Positions 18,105 to 27,349 of a stretch of 64,000 nt of DNA are shown here, piece after piece (the first letter of the stretch is position 1; each line of letters begins with the position of its first letter). Under the pieces are notes generated by a model. The model worked only from the letters and a program-made list of their open reading frames with translations, did not search any database and had not been told where the DNA came from. The translations under genes were made by a program, and so were the position numbers. The DNA comes from Bin55 sp965205545 (GTDB lineage: Bacteria; Pseudomonadota; Gammaproteobacteria; Pseudomonadales; Azotimanducaceae), in the NCBI GenBank assembly GCA_965205545.1, contig OZ242170.1, forward strand, positions 310,001-374,000. The letters are read 5' to 3'.

Positions 18105-19184
18105 TCAAAGCTCCATGGTCACGCTTTTGATGAGAGCAAAGACGTTCATGTTCTTATTGAGTCCCAAATCCGCTATTGCGGCTCTCGTCACCTGAGCTCG
18201 GATCGCTTCCTCACCACAACTCACAACGACCTGTGCAAAGGGACTAGTTGTCGACATCTCCACGCTTTGAATAGTGCCTCGCAATATGTTGCGCACGCTT
18301 ATGTTCTCGGGTTTCGTAGTAGCAAGCGCTACATCGAGCGCACGTATTCGCATACGTACGACTTGGTCGATTTCAGTCGATTGTGTTGACGGAACCACCA
18401 CATGCTGGTTGCAGAAATCAATACGAGTCAGCTGAAATTCTTTGTCATGACCTACCACGGTTCCATGTACAACGACTCCAATATCGTCGACGACATCGGA
18501 TGCTTCTAAGCCCTGCAAAACGTCAACAGTAGATCCTTCGGATTGAATTCGACCGTGACGCAAGACAACTGTTTGTTCACATAGAGCCGCAACTTCTGCC
18601 AGGCTATGGGAAACGAACAGCATCGGAATCTCGTAATCGCTGAGAATCGACCTGAGATAAGGCAGCAACTCGGCTTTCCGGTCAAAATCGATGGATGCAA
18701 GCGGCTCGTCCAATAGCAACACGCTAGGATGGCAAATCAATGCTTGGGCCAGTGCAACTCGACTTGTTTCACCACCCGACAGAGCACTGGGCTTGCGTTT
18801 CAATAGCTCGTGCAAGTCTAGGCTTTCGATCACATGTTGCATGTCTAACGAAGATTCTTTATTCCTCTTGTACTTTGAAAGCCATCGGGCAAATTTGAGA
18901 TTGTTTTCTACTGTCAAATGAGGCAAAAGCACCGGAGATTGCGATACGTATCCCACGGGTCTCTTGTGGGCGGAGACAATGAGGTTGTTGCTAGAGTCAA
19001 GCCAGGACTCGCCGTCCAAGCAAATCGACCCCAGTGCGGGCAAGAGACCTGCAATTGATCGCAGCAACGTTGTTTTGCCGCTACCGTTGGGGCCGATCAC
19101 GGCTGTGGCGCAATCCAACGAGATTTCCGTATTCACTTCAAGGTGGAATTCCGTCAAATCAGCTTGAACTCTTAGGTCTAGCAC
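18105..19184 (-). CDS. modC: Molybdate ABC transporter ATP-binding protein
   Basis: The ATPase of the molybdate importer. Walker A is GPNGSGKTTLL, the signature is LSGGETSRVALAQAL and Walker B is VLLLDEPLAS, followed by the switch His in LFVSHS. The C-terminal ~120 residues form the TOBE/MOP-type domain that binds molybdate and can inhibit transport. GTG 19184 starts one base after the modB stop, so it is translationally coupled. It is the last gene in the order SDR-modA-modB-modC. Substrate specificity (molybdate or tungstate) cannot be told apart here. Confidence 0.93.
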   Translation of the reverse strand: MLDLRVQADLTEFHLEVNTEISLDCATAVIGPNGSGKTTLLRSIAGLLPALGSICLDGESWLDSSNNLIVSAHKRPVGYVSQSPVLLPHLTVENNLKFARWLSKYKRNKESSLDMQHVIESLDLHELLKRKPSALSGGETSRVALAQALICHPSVLLLDEPLASIDFDRKAELLPYLRSILSDYEIPMLFVSHSLAEVAALCEQTVVLRHGRIQSEGSTVDVLQGLEASDVVDDIGVVVHGTVVGHDKEFQLTRIDFCNQHVVVPSTQSTEIDQVVRMRIRALDVALATTKPENISVRNILRGTIQSVEMSTTSPFAQVVVSCGEEAIRAQVTRAAIADLGLNKNMNVFALIKSVTMEL

Positions 19185-19185
19185 T

Positions 19186-19863
19186 CTACGCCACCTTCAC
19201 TGGGATTCGTCGATTGAGTGTGTAGACTCCGACAAGCACTAGAAAACTAAACACGAGCAATGAGATTGCCAGCTCGTGCGCTTCAGCATAGGAGAGGGTT
19301 TCCACATGTTCGTACATTGCAATCGATAAAACTCGTGTCTCTCCTGGAATGTTCCCTCCGATCATCAGTACAACGCCAAACTCTCCAATCGTGTGAGCAA
19401 ACGTAAGCACGGCAGCCGTTACAAATCCCCGAATTGAGAGTGGAACAGCTACCGTAAAGAAGCGCATCCACGAATTAGCGCCAAGCACCTTTGTTGCATC
19501 CAGCAAGTTTGTGTCAACTTCTGCAAACGCGACTCGCAGAGGTTGAACCATAAATGGAAGCGAGTAGACGAGGGACGCAACGACTAGTCCCTCAAATGAA
19601 AACGCGAGGGTGTCCCCAGTCAAGAACACGAAGAAGGAACCAATGGGATTGTTTGGATTGAATGCAATAAGGAGATAAAACCCCAATACCGTCGGGGGTA
19701 GAACCAGCGGCAGAGCTGTGATCGCTTCAACAATTGAGCGTAGAGGATTGCTTGTGCGTGCAATCCACCAAGCCAACGGGGTTCCTATTGCAAGCAACAG
19801 AAGGGTTGTTGTTGTGGCTAGTTGTGCAGTGAGCCAAACGGCGTCCAAGTTTGAGCTGTTCAA
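19186..19863 (-). CDS. modB: Molybdate ABC transporter permease
   Basis: An inner-membrane permease of 225 aa with about five hydrophobic segments. The ABC-contacting EAA-type loop is AFAEVDTNLLDATKVLGANS. APLP-like LPLVLPPTVLGFYLL near residue 50 and HTIGEFGVVLMIGGNIPG are hallmark ModB stretches (the latter quoted as HTIGEFGVVLMIG). It starts at TTG 19863, overlapping the modA stop (TTGA). The overlap and the neighbours leave little doubt about its role. Confidence 0.93.
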   Translation of the reverse strand: MNSSNLDAVWLTAQLATTTTLLLLAIGTPLAWWIARTSNPLRSIVEAITALPLVLPPTVLGFYLLIAFNPNNPIGSFFVFLTGDTLAFSFEGLVVASLVYSLPFMVQPLRVAFAEVDTNLLDATKVLGANSWMRFFTVAVPLSIRGFVTAAVLTFAHTIGEFGVVLMIGGNIPGETRVLSIAMYEHVETLSYAEAHELAISLLVFSFLVLVGVYTLNRRIPVKVA

Positions 19864-20648
19864 TCGAGCTTGTATCCTTCGCTTCGAATAACGGCTTTGG
19901 CTTCATCGCTTGCAAGGTAGCTCAAGAATCTCTTGGCAGTCTGGTTTTCTGCCCCTCCCATAAGCAAGACGGCATCTTGATGAATTGGTTCGTGAAGCCG
20001 CGACGGAATCAGGTAATACTGATCCTCTTCCACTGAACCATCGAGAATAGAGGAGAGAGCAACAATACCGTAGTTTGAGTTTCCGGTAGAAACCATTGAG
20101 TAAGCCTGGCCGACGTTTTGGGCGGAAATTACTTTGGTGGAGTTGTCTTGTTCTCGCAGTCCAACCTTTTCTAACACTTCCATTGCGGCATTGCCGTAGG
20201 GTGCAGTACGAGGATTTGCAATGGCGATATGATCGAACATCAATTCAGTGAGGATCGCCTCGGGAGATTCGGCAAGCGCTTGCTTTGCATTGACAAGGAA
20301 GCAAAGCCGGCCGCTAGCGTATGTGAACTGTGATTCGGCAACAGCCAAATCTTGGCTCACGAGCTTAGAAGCACGTTCTTGGTCGGCTGACATGAACACA
20401 TGGAAACGGGCTCCATTTGAAATTTGTGCGAAGAGCTGGCCGGTTGATCCTGAAACAAGCTTGATTTCTCCCTCGTCGTGCGACTCGAACTGCTTGACTA
20501 ACTCCTTCGCCGTGGTCAGAAAGTTCGTGGCTACAGCGACAGTTGCTTCCTCAGCTACGCACAAGTTTGTCAAACCCACAAGCAACCAAATTGTCGCGAT
20601 GCGCGAGACTGCTATGGAGTGAAGAAGGTTTTTGCTCGCAAGGTGCAT
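19860..20648 (-). CDS. modA: Molybdate-binding periplasmic protein
   Basis: The solute-binding component. A signal peptide (ATIWLLVGLTNLCVA) precedes the mature start EEATVAVATNF. Typical ModA landmarks are LVSGSTGQLFAQI, FHVFMSADQERA, LCFLVN, IANPRTAPYGNAA, SAQNVGQAYSMVSTGN and the C-terminal RFLSYLASDEA. ATG 20648 is chosen; TTG 20660 is an alternative four codons upstream, two bases from the SDR stop. The stop overlaps the modB start by 4 bases. It delivers molybdate for the molybdenum cofactor; no molybdoenzyme is encoded in the window. Confidence 0.92.
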   Translation of the reverse strand: MHLASKNLLHSIAVSRIATIWLLVGLTNLCVAEEATVAVATNFLTTAKELVKQFESHDEGEIKLVSGSTGQLFAQISNGARFHVFMSADQERASKLVSQDLAVAESQFTYASGRLCFLVNAKQALAESPEAILTELMFDHIAIANPRTAPYGNAAMEVLEKVGLREQDNSTKVISAQNVGQAYSMVSTGNSNYGIVALSSILDGSVEEDQYYLIPSRLHEPIHQDAVLLMGGAENQTAKRFLSYLASDEAKAVIRSEGYKLD

Positions 20649-20661
20649 GGAAGCAAACAAA

Positions 20662-21417
20662 CTAGCGAAAGGACTCGGCTTCGTCTAACGGGACAAACCC
20701 CAGGACGTTTTGAGTGTGAGAGAGGTCGCGGTATCCCCACTTGTTGCGTGAAGTGACGAAATATGTGGCAAACGGTAGATCAGGGCTGGCCTCGATGCTC
20801 TTTAGCAACGCGCTGACAATGTCGCGCTGGCTGCACCAGATGGCCCAATCTCGCGCTCGTGAAGGCCGATCATCTTTATTGACGTATCCAATGCGCACAC
20901 AGAACATCGAGGTGTTAGTAGTATCGGATATGTGCCTGCAAAATGCTTCGCCCCAAACCTTTGTGCTTCCATATACACCAGAAGGCCTAACGGGAGAGTT
21001 GTGGTCAATCAACTTCCAATTAGACGGTGCATTTGTGTATTCACCGCTCACCAACGACTTGTACGGTTCGATTAACTCGTAGCCGGATACGGTCGCGCCG
21101 CTGCTTGCGAAGACAACTCGCTTGCAGCCTGCGTCAACGGCGGCCTGAACGACGTTGAATGTTCCTGTGATGTTAGTTTCGCGAAGCTCGTTCCAAGAGA
21201 ATCTCTCCCCAGCCTTAGCGGCGAGATGGACAACCACGTCAACTTCATCGAAAGCAGGGCGGATTGCATCGTAATCAGCAATATCCGCTTGAAAGGACTT
21301 CACACCTTTCACCGACCTTCGATTTAATGATCTGATTGAGGAATACGATGCTAGCTCTGGCAGCAACGCACTACCAATTAAACCGCTCAATCCGGTTACA
21401 AGAATGCGATTGTTCAT
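20662..21417 (-). CDS. NAD-dependent epimerase/dehydratase (extended SDR)
   Basis: A Rossmann-fold oxidoreductase or epimerase. The nucleotide motif is VTGLSGLIGSALL, then VVVHLAAKAG, a catalytic Ser region VVFASSGATVSG and the catalytic pair Tyr/Lys in YGSTKVWGE. At 251 aa it is short for an extended SDR. The substrate part is reduced; it resembles the UDP-glucose epimerase/uronate dehydrogenase group. The end nearly abuts modA, so it leads the modABC transcript. The functional link to molybdate is unclear. It could have been placed there by chance and share only a promoter. Confidence 0.85.
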   Translation of the reverse strand: MNNRILVTGLSGLIGSALLPELASYSSIRSLNRRSVKGVKSFQADIADYDAIRPAFDEVDVVVHLAAKAGERFSWNELRETNITGTFNVVQAAVDAGCKRVVFASSGATVSGYELIEPYKSLVSGEYTNAPSNWKLIDHNSPVRPSGVYGSTKVWGEAFCRHISDTTNTSMFCVRIGYVNKDDRPSRARDWAIWCSQRDIVSALLKSIEASPDLPFATYFVTSRNKWGYRDLSHTQNVLGFVPLDEAESFR

Positions 21418-21801
21418 AGTGTTGACGCTTGGCTATTTACACATTGCAAGGAGTGATCAAGCAAGTATATTTGTGCTTCCGATTTCTTGTTGGATGTGTC
21501 GAACGAAGAGTTGGAAGGGAAGGTTTTCGCGAACTCATTTGGCACCATACGAACTCAAGCACACGACGTTCGTTGTTGCATTCTCACGGGTTGGAGATAA
21601 TACCTACGCAATTCAGGAATGAAGATCGAGTTTGGAAGAGCAGTTCACGTTCTAGACGCGCAGCCAACAACATTGGCGTTGAGGATCGTGGAGTGCTCGA
21701 CAGAGGCTCAACAGACACAAGGTTTTCTTGAATCGCAGGTGTCAAAAGGAATTTGGCCGTTCGGTTGAGTAGGCGAACGTGCACGCAAAAGGAGTACATC
21801 G
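21418..21801. other. Intergenic region, 384 bp
   Basis: Lies between the leftward SDR gene and rubredoxin. A rightward frame (21429-21731) has no start signal or recognisable composition and is rejected. The 3' end carries the rubredoxin ribosome site AAAAGGAG (21787-21794). Confidence 0.4.
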
Positions 21802-21966
21802 ATGAACAGATATCAGTGCATGACATGCGGGTTCATTTACGACGAGGCAGAGGGATTGCCGGACGAGGGAATCGACCCAGGTACGCGTTGGGCAGACATT
21901 CCAGATGATTGGGTATGTCCCGAATGCGCTACGCCAAAAAGCGACTTTGACATGATCGAAGTCTAG
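21802..21966 (+). CDS. Rubredoxin
   Basis: A 54-aa iron-sulfur electron carrier. The four cysteines that bind the single Fe are C6 and C9 (CMTCGFIY) and C39 and C42 (CPECATPK). The conserved core PDEGIDPGTRWADIPDDW is present (quoted as GIDPGTRWADIPDDW), and the length is that of classic rubredoxins. ATG 21802 follows AAAAGGAG by 7 bases. It stands alone, with no visible rubredoxin reductase or alkane hydroxylase nearby, so its partner must lie elsewhere. Rubredoxins serve alkane hydroxylases, peroxide or NO reduction, and some sterol- or lipid-active oxygenases. Confidence 0.96.
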   Translation: MNRYQCMTCGFIYDEAEGLPDEGIDPGTRWADIPDDWVCPECATPKSDFDMIEV

Positions 21967-22007
21967 CGAGCCCTCCGACCCTACGAAGCAAGGCCGCCAT
22001 CGGGCGG

Positions 22008-23639
22008 CTACCGTCCATTGCGCAACAGTTCTACCAGTTTCGTGTGACCGCGACGGCTTGCCCAAGCAATTGGGGCTGCCCAGCTAGGTTGGTGGGAAGG
22101 TGGTAGGTCTCGAAGAGTAGGGTCGTGTTCCAGCAAGAATTCGGCAAAATCCGTTTGTCCTTTGCGCGCCGCCCAGCCCAGTGGCGTAGACCGATACTCT
22201 TCGTCTAGGAGCGTAGGGTCCGCACCATACTTCAGGAAGAGTCGCGCACCATCAATATTGCCTGTAGCGGCCATGTGGTGTAGCGGCCGCATGAGCTGCC
22301 AATTTGGCAGATTGGGGTCCATGTCGTGTTGCAGGAGAAGCTCCGCCAGTCCAAGAGATCGCCACAAATACGTCTGGCAGCCCGTTACATAGCCCGGCAG
22401 ACGCATGTCTCGAGACAGCAGCAATCTGACAAGATCCTCGTCGTCATTGCTAACAGCAGCTGTGAATCCGTCCACGATGTCAGTTTCGGAAAAGCGTTCG
22501 GGACATCGATCCAGCAATGCTGCAATAACATCGATGTTCTGCTGATGGTAATGCGCGGCCAAACCTACATGTCCTCCATAGCGATAGAGCAGATTGCGCA
22601 TCCGTGCGTCTTTAGCGGATTCGGTTGGAGAACCCGACGATTCCACGGGGGCGTTCGGGTCTGCACCATGCTTCAGCAGCAATTCCGCAGCGTCCATGTA
22701 GCCGAATCGAGCCGCACTCCAAAGGGCATAGCCTCGCGGACAGTTCGGTCCCTCGGCTAGATTTGGTTCGGCGCCTCGATTGAGAAGAACACGCACGATC
22801 TCCATGTGGTTCCTCTCTGCAGCAGCAGATAGTGCTCGCTTCCCTCCCGATTCCTCGTAGTTGGGATCGACGCCTTCATCATCGAGAAGGTGGAGAACGC
22901 GACTCGTGTCGCCGCATGCTGCCGCTATCGGCAAGGAATAGTAAGCACCCCTTTGGACCAGAAGTTTTGCTATGTCGTAGCAATTCCGCTGACGCCAGTA
23001 GGGATGATGCCAGAGCGCGAGAGCAATAGGACGGAACCCATGTCCTCCAAGCCGATCGTCGCTACTGAAACCTTGAGCATCTACGGCAGCACCATGGTCG
23101 AGTAGAGTTCGTGCGATTTCTTTTTCTTCCGTTTCCACCGCATAGTGCAATGGCGTTCGACCCAAGGAACCCGGTGCGTCTACAAGCTGTGGCGTTGCTT
23201 GCAGGAGTTCCCCTATCTCTTGCAGATTTCTTGACTTTACGGCTTCGTGGATCGGCAAGTCAGTGGAGAACATTCGGGGATTGAGTTGCTCAAGGTAGTC
23301 GACTACTTCAGAGTGTGATCGATCTCGAGCGAAGTCGGCGAGCGTTTCTGTACCGTCCAATGACCGATGAGTCGTGTCCGCTCCCGCGTCAACCAGAATC
23401 TTCACAGCATCCAAGTGTCCTTCGCGAACTGCAAGGTGCAATGGCGGCGTATACCAGTAGTCTGCATTTGCGAGAGTTGGGTCTGTGGCTAGGAGCGCCC
23501 GAATGCGTTCACAGTCGCCGTTGCGGGAAGCGCACAAAATATCCCAAATGTCGTCGGCTGACCAATGGCCGCGCCAATCGCTCTGGCCCTTGCGTAACTC
23601 GTAGGGCCTGACTAATTCAGGAGCGGGCTGTTCTAGCAT
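22008..23639 (-). CDS. Ankyrin-repeat protein, about ten repeats
   Basis: A 543-aa protein built almost wholly of ankyrin repeats. Clear units include PPLHLAVREGHLDAVKILVDAGAD, RTPLHYAVETEEKEIARTLLDHGA, ALSAAAERNHMEIVRVLLNRGAEPN, ALWSAARFGYMDAAELLLKHGADPN and PLGWAARKGQTDFAEFLLEH (each recognisable by its LHxA and LLxxGAD elements at about 33-residue spacing). There is no signal peptide, membrane helix or catalytic domain, so it is a protein-binding scaffold, cytosolic unless exported by a dedicated secretion system. Ankyrin proteins are frequent in symbionts and intracellular bacteria, where they can bind host proteins; that role is an inference here. Confidence 0.92.
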   Translation of the reverse strand: MLEQPAPELVRPYELRKGQSDWRGHWSADDIWDILCASRNGDCERIRALLATDPTLANADYWYTPPLHLAVREGHLDAVKILVDAGADTTHRSLDGTETLADFARDRSHSEVVDYLEQLNPRMFSTDLPIHEAVKSRNLQEIGELLQATPQLVDAPGSLGRTPLHYAVETEEKEIARTLLDHGAAVDAQGFSSDDRLGGHGFRPIALALWHHPYWRQRNCYDIAKLLVQRGAYYSLPIAAACGDTSRVLHLLDDEGVDPNYEESGGKRALSAAAERNHMEIVRVLLNRGAEPNLAEGPNCPRGYALWSAARFGYMDAAELLLKHGADPNAPVESSGSPTESAKDARMRNLLYRYGGHVGLAAHYHQQNIDVIAALLDRCPERFSETDIVDGFTAAVSNDDEDLVRLLLSRDMRLPGYVTGCQTYLWRSLGLAELLLQHDMDPNLPNWQLMRPLHHMAATGNIDGARLFLKYGADPTLLDEEYRSTPLGWAARKGQTDFAEFLLEHDPTLRDLPPSHQPSWAAPIAWASRRGHTKLVELLRNGR

Positions 23640-23684
23640 GTGCGGTCTGACATGTGTTGGAAATCGAGGTGGAAAGCAATTTCC

Positions 23685-24563
23685 TTATTTTTTCTTGTAC
23701 GTGTCCGTTCCCCGATAAGGACCATCGCGCCATTCGATAGCTGCCTTGAAACCGTTTTGAATCATTTGATCGCGCCATTCGTATGCATAACCGGTGAATT
23801 GCGCCATCGCGTCGTGCTCTGTGCTGCTTCTGACCGACGAATAGATTCCCATGTTTTCGTAGAACCGGTTCATATTCACTTTCAAGATGGCTAGGTGGTC
23901 TGCAGACATGTTGGCAAGTCGGTCCGCGAAAGCTACGGTTCTCTCTTCGAGTTCTTCCTTGGGCCATGCGTAGTTGATCATGCCAATTTGCTCGGCCTCA
24001 GTCGCAAGAATGTTCTCGCCGGTGTAGGAGAGTTCCTTTGCTTTGCGCATACCAATGACCAATGGCCAAATCACACCGTTTCGCGCCACGCCTAGGCCGC
24101 GGTGCCCGGGATGTCCGATCTGTGTGTCATCCGCAGCAACCACAAGATCCGCCATCATGGCGAGCTCGCAGCCTCCAGCGACAGCGTATCCATGTAGACA
24201 CGCTATGGTGACTTTGGCCATATTCCAGAAGTACATTTGTATGTCGGTAACTTGCTGCATGCTTGTGCGCAACCCCATGATCAGCGTGCGACGCTTGTCA
24301 TCGGACGACTTGTAGCGGCGTTTCGGACCTGGAGCTCCAGGGTTGGGGGTAAGGTCATAGCCCGCGCAAAATGCCCGCCCCGCTCCGCGAAGTACGAGGA
24401 CACGAATGCTGTCGTCGGCTTCCATGTCGTGTAGAGCTTCATTGAGTTCGAAAATTAGTTCGCTCGAAAGTGCGTTGAGCTTTTCTGGGCGATTCAGAGT
24501 GATCCGCCCCACTCGGTCATCTGTGCCCACGCGATCGATAATTAGGGTAGAGAAATCCGCCAT
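23685..24563 (-). CDS. Enoyl-CoA hydratase/isomerase (crotonase) family
   Basis: A cytoplasmic acyl-CoA enzyme. The crotonase landmarks are ITLNRPEKLNALS, VLRGAGRAFCAGYDL (first oxyanion-hole segment) and LHGYAVAGGCELAMMADLVVA (second oxyanion-hole Gly; quoted as GYAVAGGCELAMM). The position of the second catalytic Glu in enoyl-CoA hydratases reads GHPGHRGLGVARNG, so the classical Glu pair is not complete and the reaction may be isomerisation, hydrolysis or another crotonase activity. Length 292 aa is slightly long because of a C-terminal extension. It faces away from the M48 gene and may be co-transcribed with the ankyrin gene, 45 bp downstream. Confidence 0.9.
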   Translation of the reverse strand: MADFSTLIIDRVGTDDRVGRITLNRPEKLNALSSELIFELNEALHDMEADDSIRVLVLRGAGRAFCAGYDLTPNPGAPGPKRRYKSSDDKRRTLIMGLRTSMQQVTDIQMYFWNMAKVTIACLHGYAVAGGCELAMMADLVVAADDTQIGHPGHRGLGVARNGVIWPLVIGMRKAKELSYTGENILATEAEQIGMINYAWPKEELEERTVAFADRLANMSADHLAILKVNMNRFYENMGIYSSVRSSTEHDAMAQFTGYAYEWRDQMIQNGFKAAIEWRDGPYRGTDTYKKK

Positions 24564-24735
24564 TGGTCTACTGTGCTTGAGTTATTGGCAAAATTGTATT
24601 TGATGGCAGCGTTTGACCTTGCAATCCAATAGCGGCTTGTGGTGCGTTGCGCTATCGAGACTTGCTCGATCGAATCTAGCGATAATGTTCAGCTCCAAAC
24701 ACATTGAATTCGGCACTCGTGGAGAGCAGAGACAA

Positions 24736-25818
24736 ATGACACAACTCTTGAAACTACGAAGTCTTGCACGGCTTTTGTGTGTAGTCCTCGTGGTCAGTTT
24801 CATAGGTGTTGGCAATTCCGGATGCATGGTAGCTACGCATCAGCCCACGGTATCGCAGGCAGAGCTTCTCGACGAGCGGCGCACGCAGGTCGCGCGGGTA
24901 GAGCAGCGTCTCCGGCAGGGTACCGAGAGGGTAGCCGAAGCTGCGTGGCCAATCTTGACGAGCAATGTGTTTCTGTGTGGGAACTTTGTTGAGCATCGGA
25001 CAGGCCTTTGGATTGCACACCCCACCAAGGTGGTCCACACAATGTTGGGTATTGGAGGCGAGAACAACACTACCATCGGTGAGCAAGCCACAGTATGGGC
25101 TATAGCACCTGATTCCCCCGCATACGCTGCAAACATCAGTGTTGGAGACGTGGTGCTGCGTGTAAACGGCGAGGCCGTTGAGGATAGCAACGAAGCGCGG
25201 CGTTTGTTGCGACGCGTGATGAAACGCCATGGAGGAGATGCAGTTGAAATCGCATTTGCGCGGGGATCCAACGAGAACATCGTGAGAATCGTTCCGGCGA
25301 AGACATGCAGATCCCAAATCCGAGTAGTAAGCGAAAGTTCCGTGAATGCGTTCGCCAACGGACGTATGATCGCTCTACACTCAGGATTGCTGCAATTCCT
25401 TCCAGACAAGAAGGACCTTCAGCTAGTTATTGCGCATGAGTTAGCGCACAACGCAAACAATCACATTCCTCAAGCACGGGCACGCGCAGCAGCCGGCGGT
25501 CTGCTCGATGTCGCTGTGGCAAAGTTTGGCCGCATTTGGTCCGGCGGACTCTTCACTCAACTTGGTGCCATATCATTCTCCAAGCGGTACGAAAGAGAAG
25601 CGGACTATCTGGCCATGTATTACTTGGCCAATGCGGACGTCGATCTCACCAACGTAGAAGAGGTTTGGCGTCGTTTGGGCGAGCTCGATGTTCGATTCAT
25701 CGCATTCGGCTTGACCCATCCCAGCGCTCCAGAACGCTACATTAGCTTGCGCAAGACGCGAGAAGAGATCGAGGCAAAGCGTGCGGCTGGGAGTCCGCTT
25801 GTGCCCGAACGACGTTGA
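24736..25818 (+). CDS. M48-family zinc peptidase lipoprotein with inserted PDZ domain
   Basis: An envelope metalloprotease. The start is set at ATG 24736 (GGAGAG about 10 bases upstream). This gives a lipoprotein signal LLCVVLVVSFIGVGNSGC with the lipid-anchored Cys near residue 30. The zinc site is H234-E-L-A-H238 (VIAHELAHN), with the third ligand in YEREADYLAMYY. A PDZ-like domain lies before it (SPAYAANISVGDVVLRVNGE), as in a subset of BepA/LoiP-like peptidases. Length 360 aa. It probably cleaves misassembled outer-membrane proteins. An upstream in-frame TTG (24613) would add 41 residues without improving the signal. Confidence 0.9.
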   Translation: MTQLLKLRSLARLLCVVLVVSFIGVGNSGCMVATHQPTVSQAELLDERRTQVARVEQRLRQGTERVAEAAWPILTSNVFLCGNFVEHRTGLWIAHPTKVVHTMLGIGGENNTTIGEQATVWAIAPDSPAYAANISVGDVVLRVNGEAVEDSNEARRLLRRVMKRHGGDAVEIAFARGSNENIVRIVPAKTCRSQIRVVSESSVNAFANGRMIALHSGLLQFLPDKKDLQLVIAHELAHNANNHIPQARARAAAGGLLDVAVAKFGRIWSGGLFTQLGAISFSKRYEREADYLAMYYLANADVDLTNVEEVWRRLGELDVRFIAFGLTHPSAPERYISLRKTREEIEAKRAAGSPLVPERR

Positions 25819-25870
25819 ATTGCCACCAAGTCGCATGGAAAGTTAAAGGCAGGAAATCGGAGGGTTGCCA

Positions 25871-27322
25871 ATGAAAGCCATCATGGTCATGTATGACTCG
25901 CTGAACAGACACATGCTTCCGAATTACGGATGCGATTGGACCCTCGCTCCCAATTTCCTTCGACTAGGCGAGCGCACGTGCGTATTCGAAAATCACTACA
26001 TCGGCAGCATGCCATGCATCCCCGCCCGTAGGGAACTTCACACAGGAAGGCACAACTTTCTGCATCGCTCGTGGGGCCCTTTTGAGCCGTTTGACGACTC
26101 CACTTTCACACTATTGCGTCAGAACGGCGTTTACTCGCACTTGGTTTCCGATCACTATCACTACTGGGAGGATGGGGGCGCAACCTACCACCACCGATAC
26201 TCCAGTTGGGTAAATCTCCGAGGGCAGGAGGGAGACGCTTGGCGTGGTGAAGTTAAAGACCCTCCTTATATAGAACACTTTGGACGAGTGGCAAGGCAGG
26301 ACCAGGTCAATCGGAAATACATGCAGGAAGAGGGCTTGACGCCTCAAGCCAAGACCTTTGCTGAAGGCAAGCTCTTCCTCGAAAAGAATTGGAGTGAAGA
26401 CAACTGGTTTCTCCAAATCGAGACTTTTGATCCTCACGAACCATTCTTCACGCTAAAGCAATGGAAGGACAAATACAACTACGACTGGGATGGACCGCAC
26501 TTTGATTGGCCCAAGTATCAAAGGGTGACAGAGGATCCTGACGCAGTCGAATACTTGAAATATCAGTATGCCGCTTTGCTGACCCAATGCGACCACTACT
26601 TGGGAACGGTGATCGACTTCATGGACGAGCACAACATGTGGGACGACACGATGCTAATGGTTGTCACGGACCATGGCTTTCTGCTCGGTGAACACGACTG
26701 GTGGGGAAAGGGTCGAATGCCCTGGTACAACGAAACGGCTCACATTCCACTGTTCATTTGGGATCCACGGTCAAGGAAAGCTGGTGTCCGACGATCAAGT
26801 CTGACGCAAACCATTGACATTGGGCCTACGCTGCTGAGCTGGTTCGGCATCGATCATCCAGAGTCGATGCAGGGATCAGATCTTTTGGAGTTGGTCGAAA
26901 TGGATGCACCAGTACGCGATGTAGCGTTGTATGGCATGTTTGGTGCGCATGTCAACATTACAGATGGCCGCTACGTCTACATGCGCGGACCTGCCGGAGA
27001 AAACGCACCACTAAATCACTACACTTTGATGCCCACTCATATGCGAAGCCCGTTTAGTCCTGAGGAACTCGCCGAGATGCAATGGAACGAGCCGTTGCCC
27101 TTTACCAAGGGTTGCCCCGTCATGCGAATTCCGTCGGTAGGGGCACGAGGCGTAGAGGGGCTGTTCAAGACTCAGCTGTTCGACTTGTCAATCGATCCGG
27201 GACAAACCAAACCGATTGCGGACACTGCGGTAGAAGCTCGACTCATGGGCAAGATGATCGATGCTATGAAGTGGAATGACGCCCCTCAAGAACAATTTGA
27301 GAGATTGGGACTAGACCCCTAG
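25871..27322 (+). CDS. Sulfatase (alkaline-phosphatase superfamily), no signal peptide
   Basis: A sulfatase that would hydrolyse a sulfate ester using formylglycine. The maturation motif C49-x-P-x-R53 is present (MPCIPARRELHTGR), so a formylglycine-generating enzyme is needed; none is in the window. Metal ligands are suggested by D9 in MYDSLNRH and by the TDHGFLLGEHDWWGKG block. The N-terminus begins directly with the first beta strand (MKAIMVMYDSL), so the enzyme is predicted to be cytoplasmic and to act on an imported substrate. ATG 25871 follows GGAGGG by 7 bases. Only 27 bp separate it from the PhyH gene, so they form one transcript with the Gfo/Idh gene. Confidence 0.92.
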   Translation: MKAIMVMYDSLNRHMLPNYGCDWTLAPNFLRLGERTCVFENHYIGSMPCIPARRELHTGRHNFLHRSWGPFEPFDDSTFTLLRQNGVYSHLVSDHYHYWEDGGATYHHRYSSWVNLRGQEGDAWRGEVKDPPYIEHFGRVARQDQVNRKYMQEEGLTPQAKTFAEGKLFLEKNWSEDNWFLQIETFDPHEPFFTLKQWKDKYNYDWDGPHFDWPKYQRVTEDPDAVEYLKYQYAALLTQCDHYLGTVIDFMDEHNMWDDTMLMVVTDHGFLLGEHDWWGKGRMPWYNETAHIPLFIWDPRSRKAGVRRSSLTQTIDIGPTLLSWFGIDHPESMQGSDLLELVEMDAPVRDVALYGMFGAHVNITDGRYVYMRGPAGENAPLNHYTLMPTHMRSPFSPEELAEMQWNEPLPFTKGCPVMRIPSVGARGVEGLFKTQLFDLSIDPGQTKPIADTAVEARLMGKMIDAMKWNDAPQEQFERLGLDP

Positions 27323-27349
27323 CAGCTCATCTTTTCCAATCATTGGAGA

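Noticed and set aside
20662..21417. 3-beta-hydroxysteroid dehydrogenase/C-4 decarboxylase of sterol synthesis
   Set aside because: Extended SDR motifs fit, but the sequence resembles sugar epimerases and uronate dehydrogenases, and the gene is tied to modABC rather than sterol genes.
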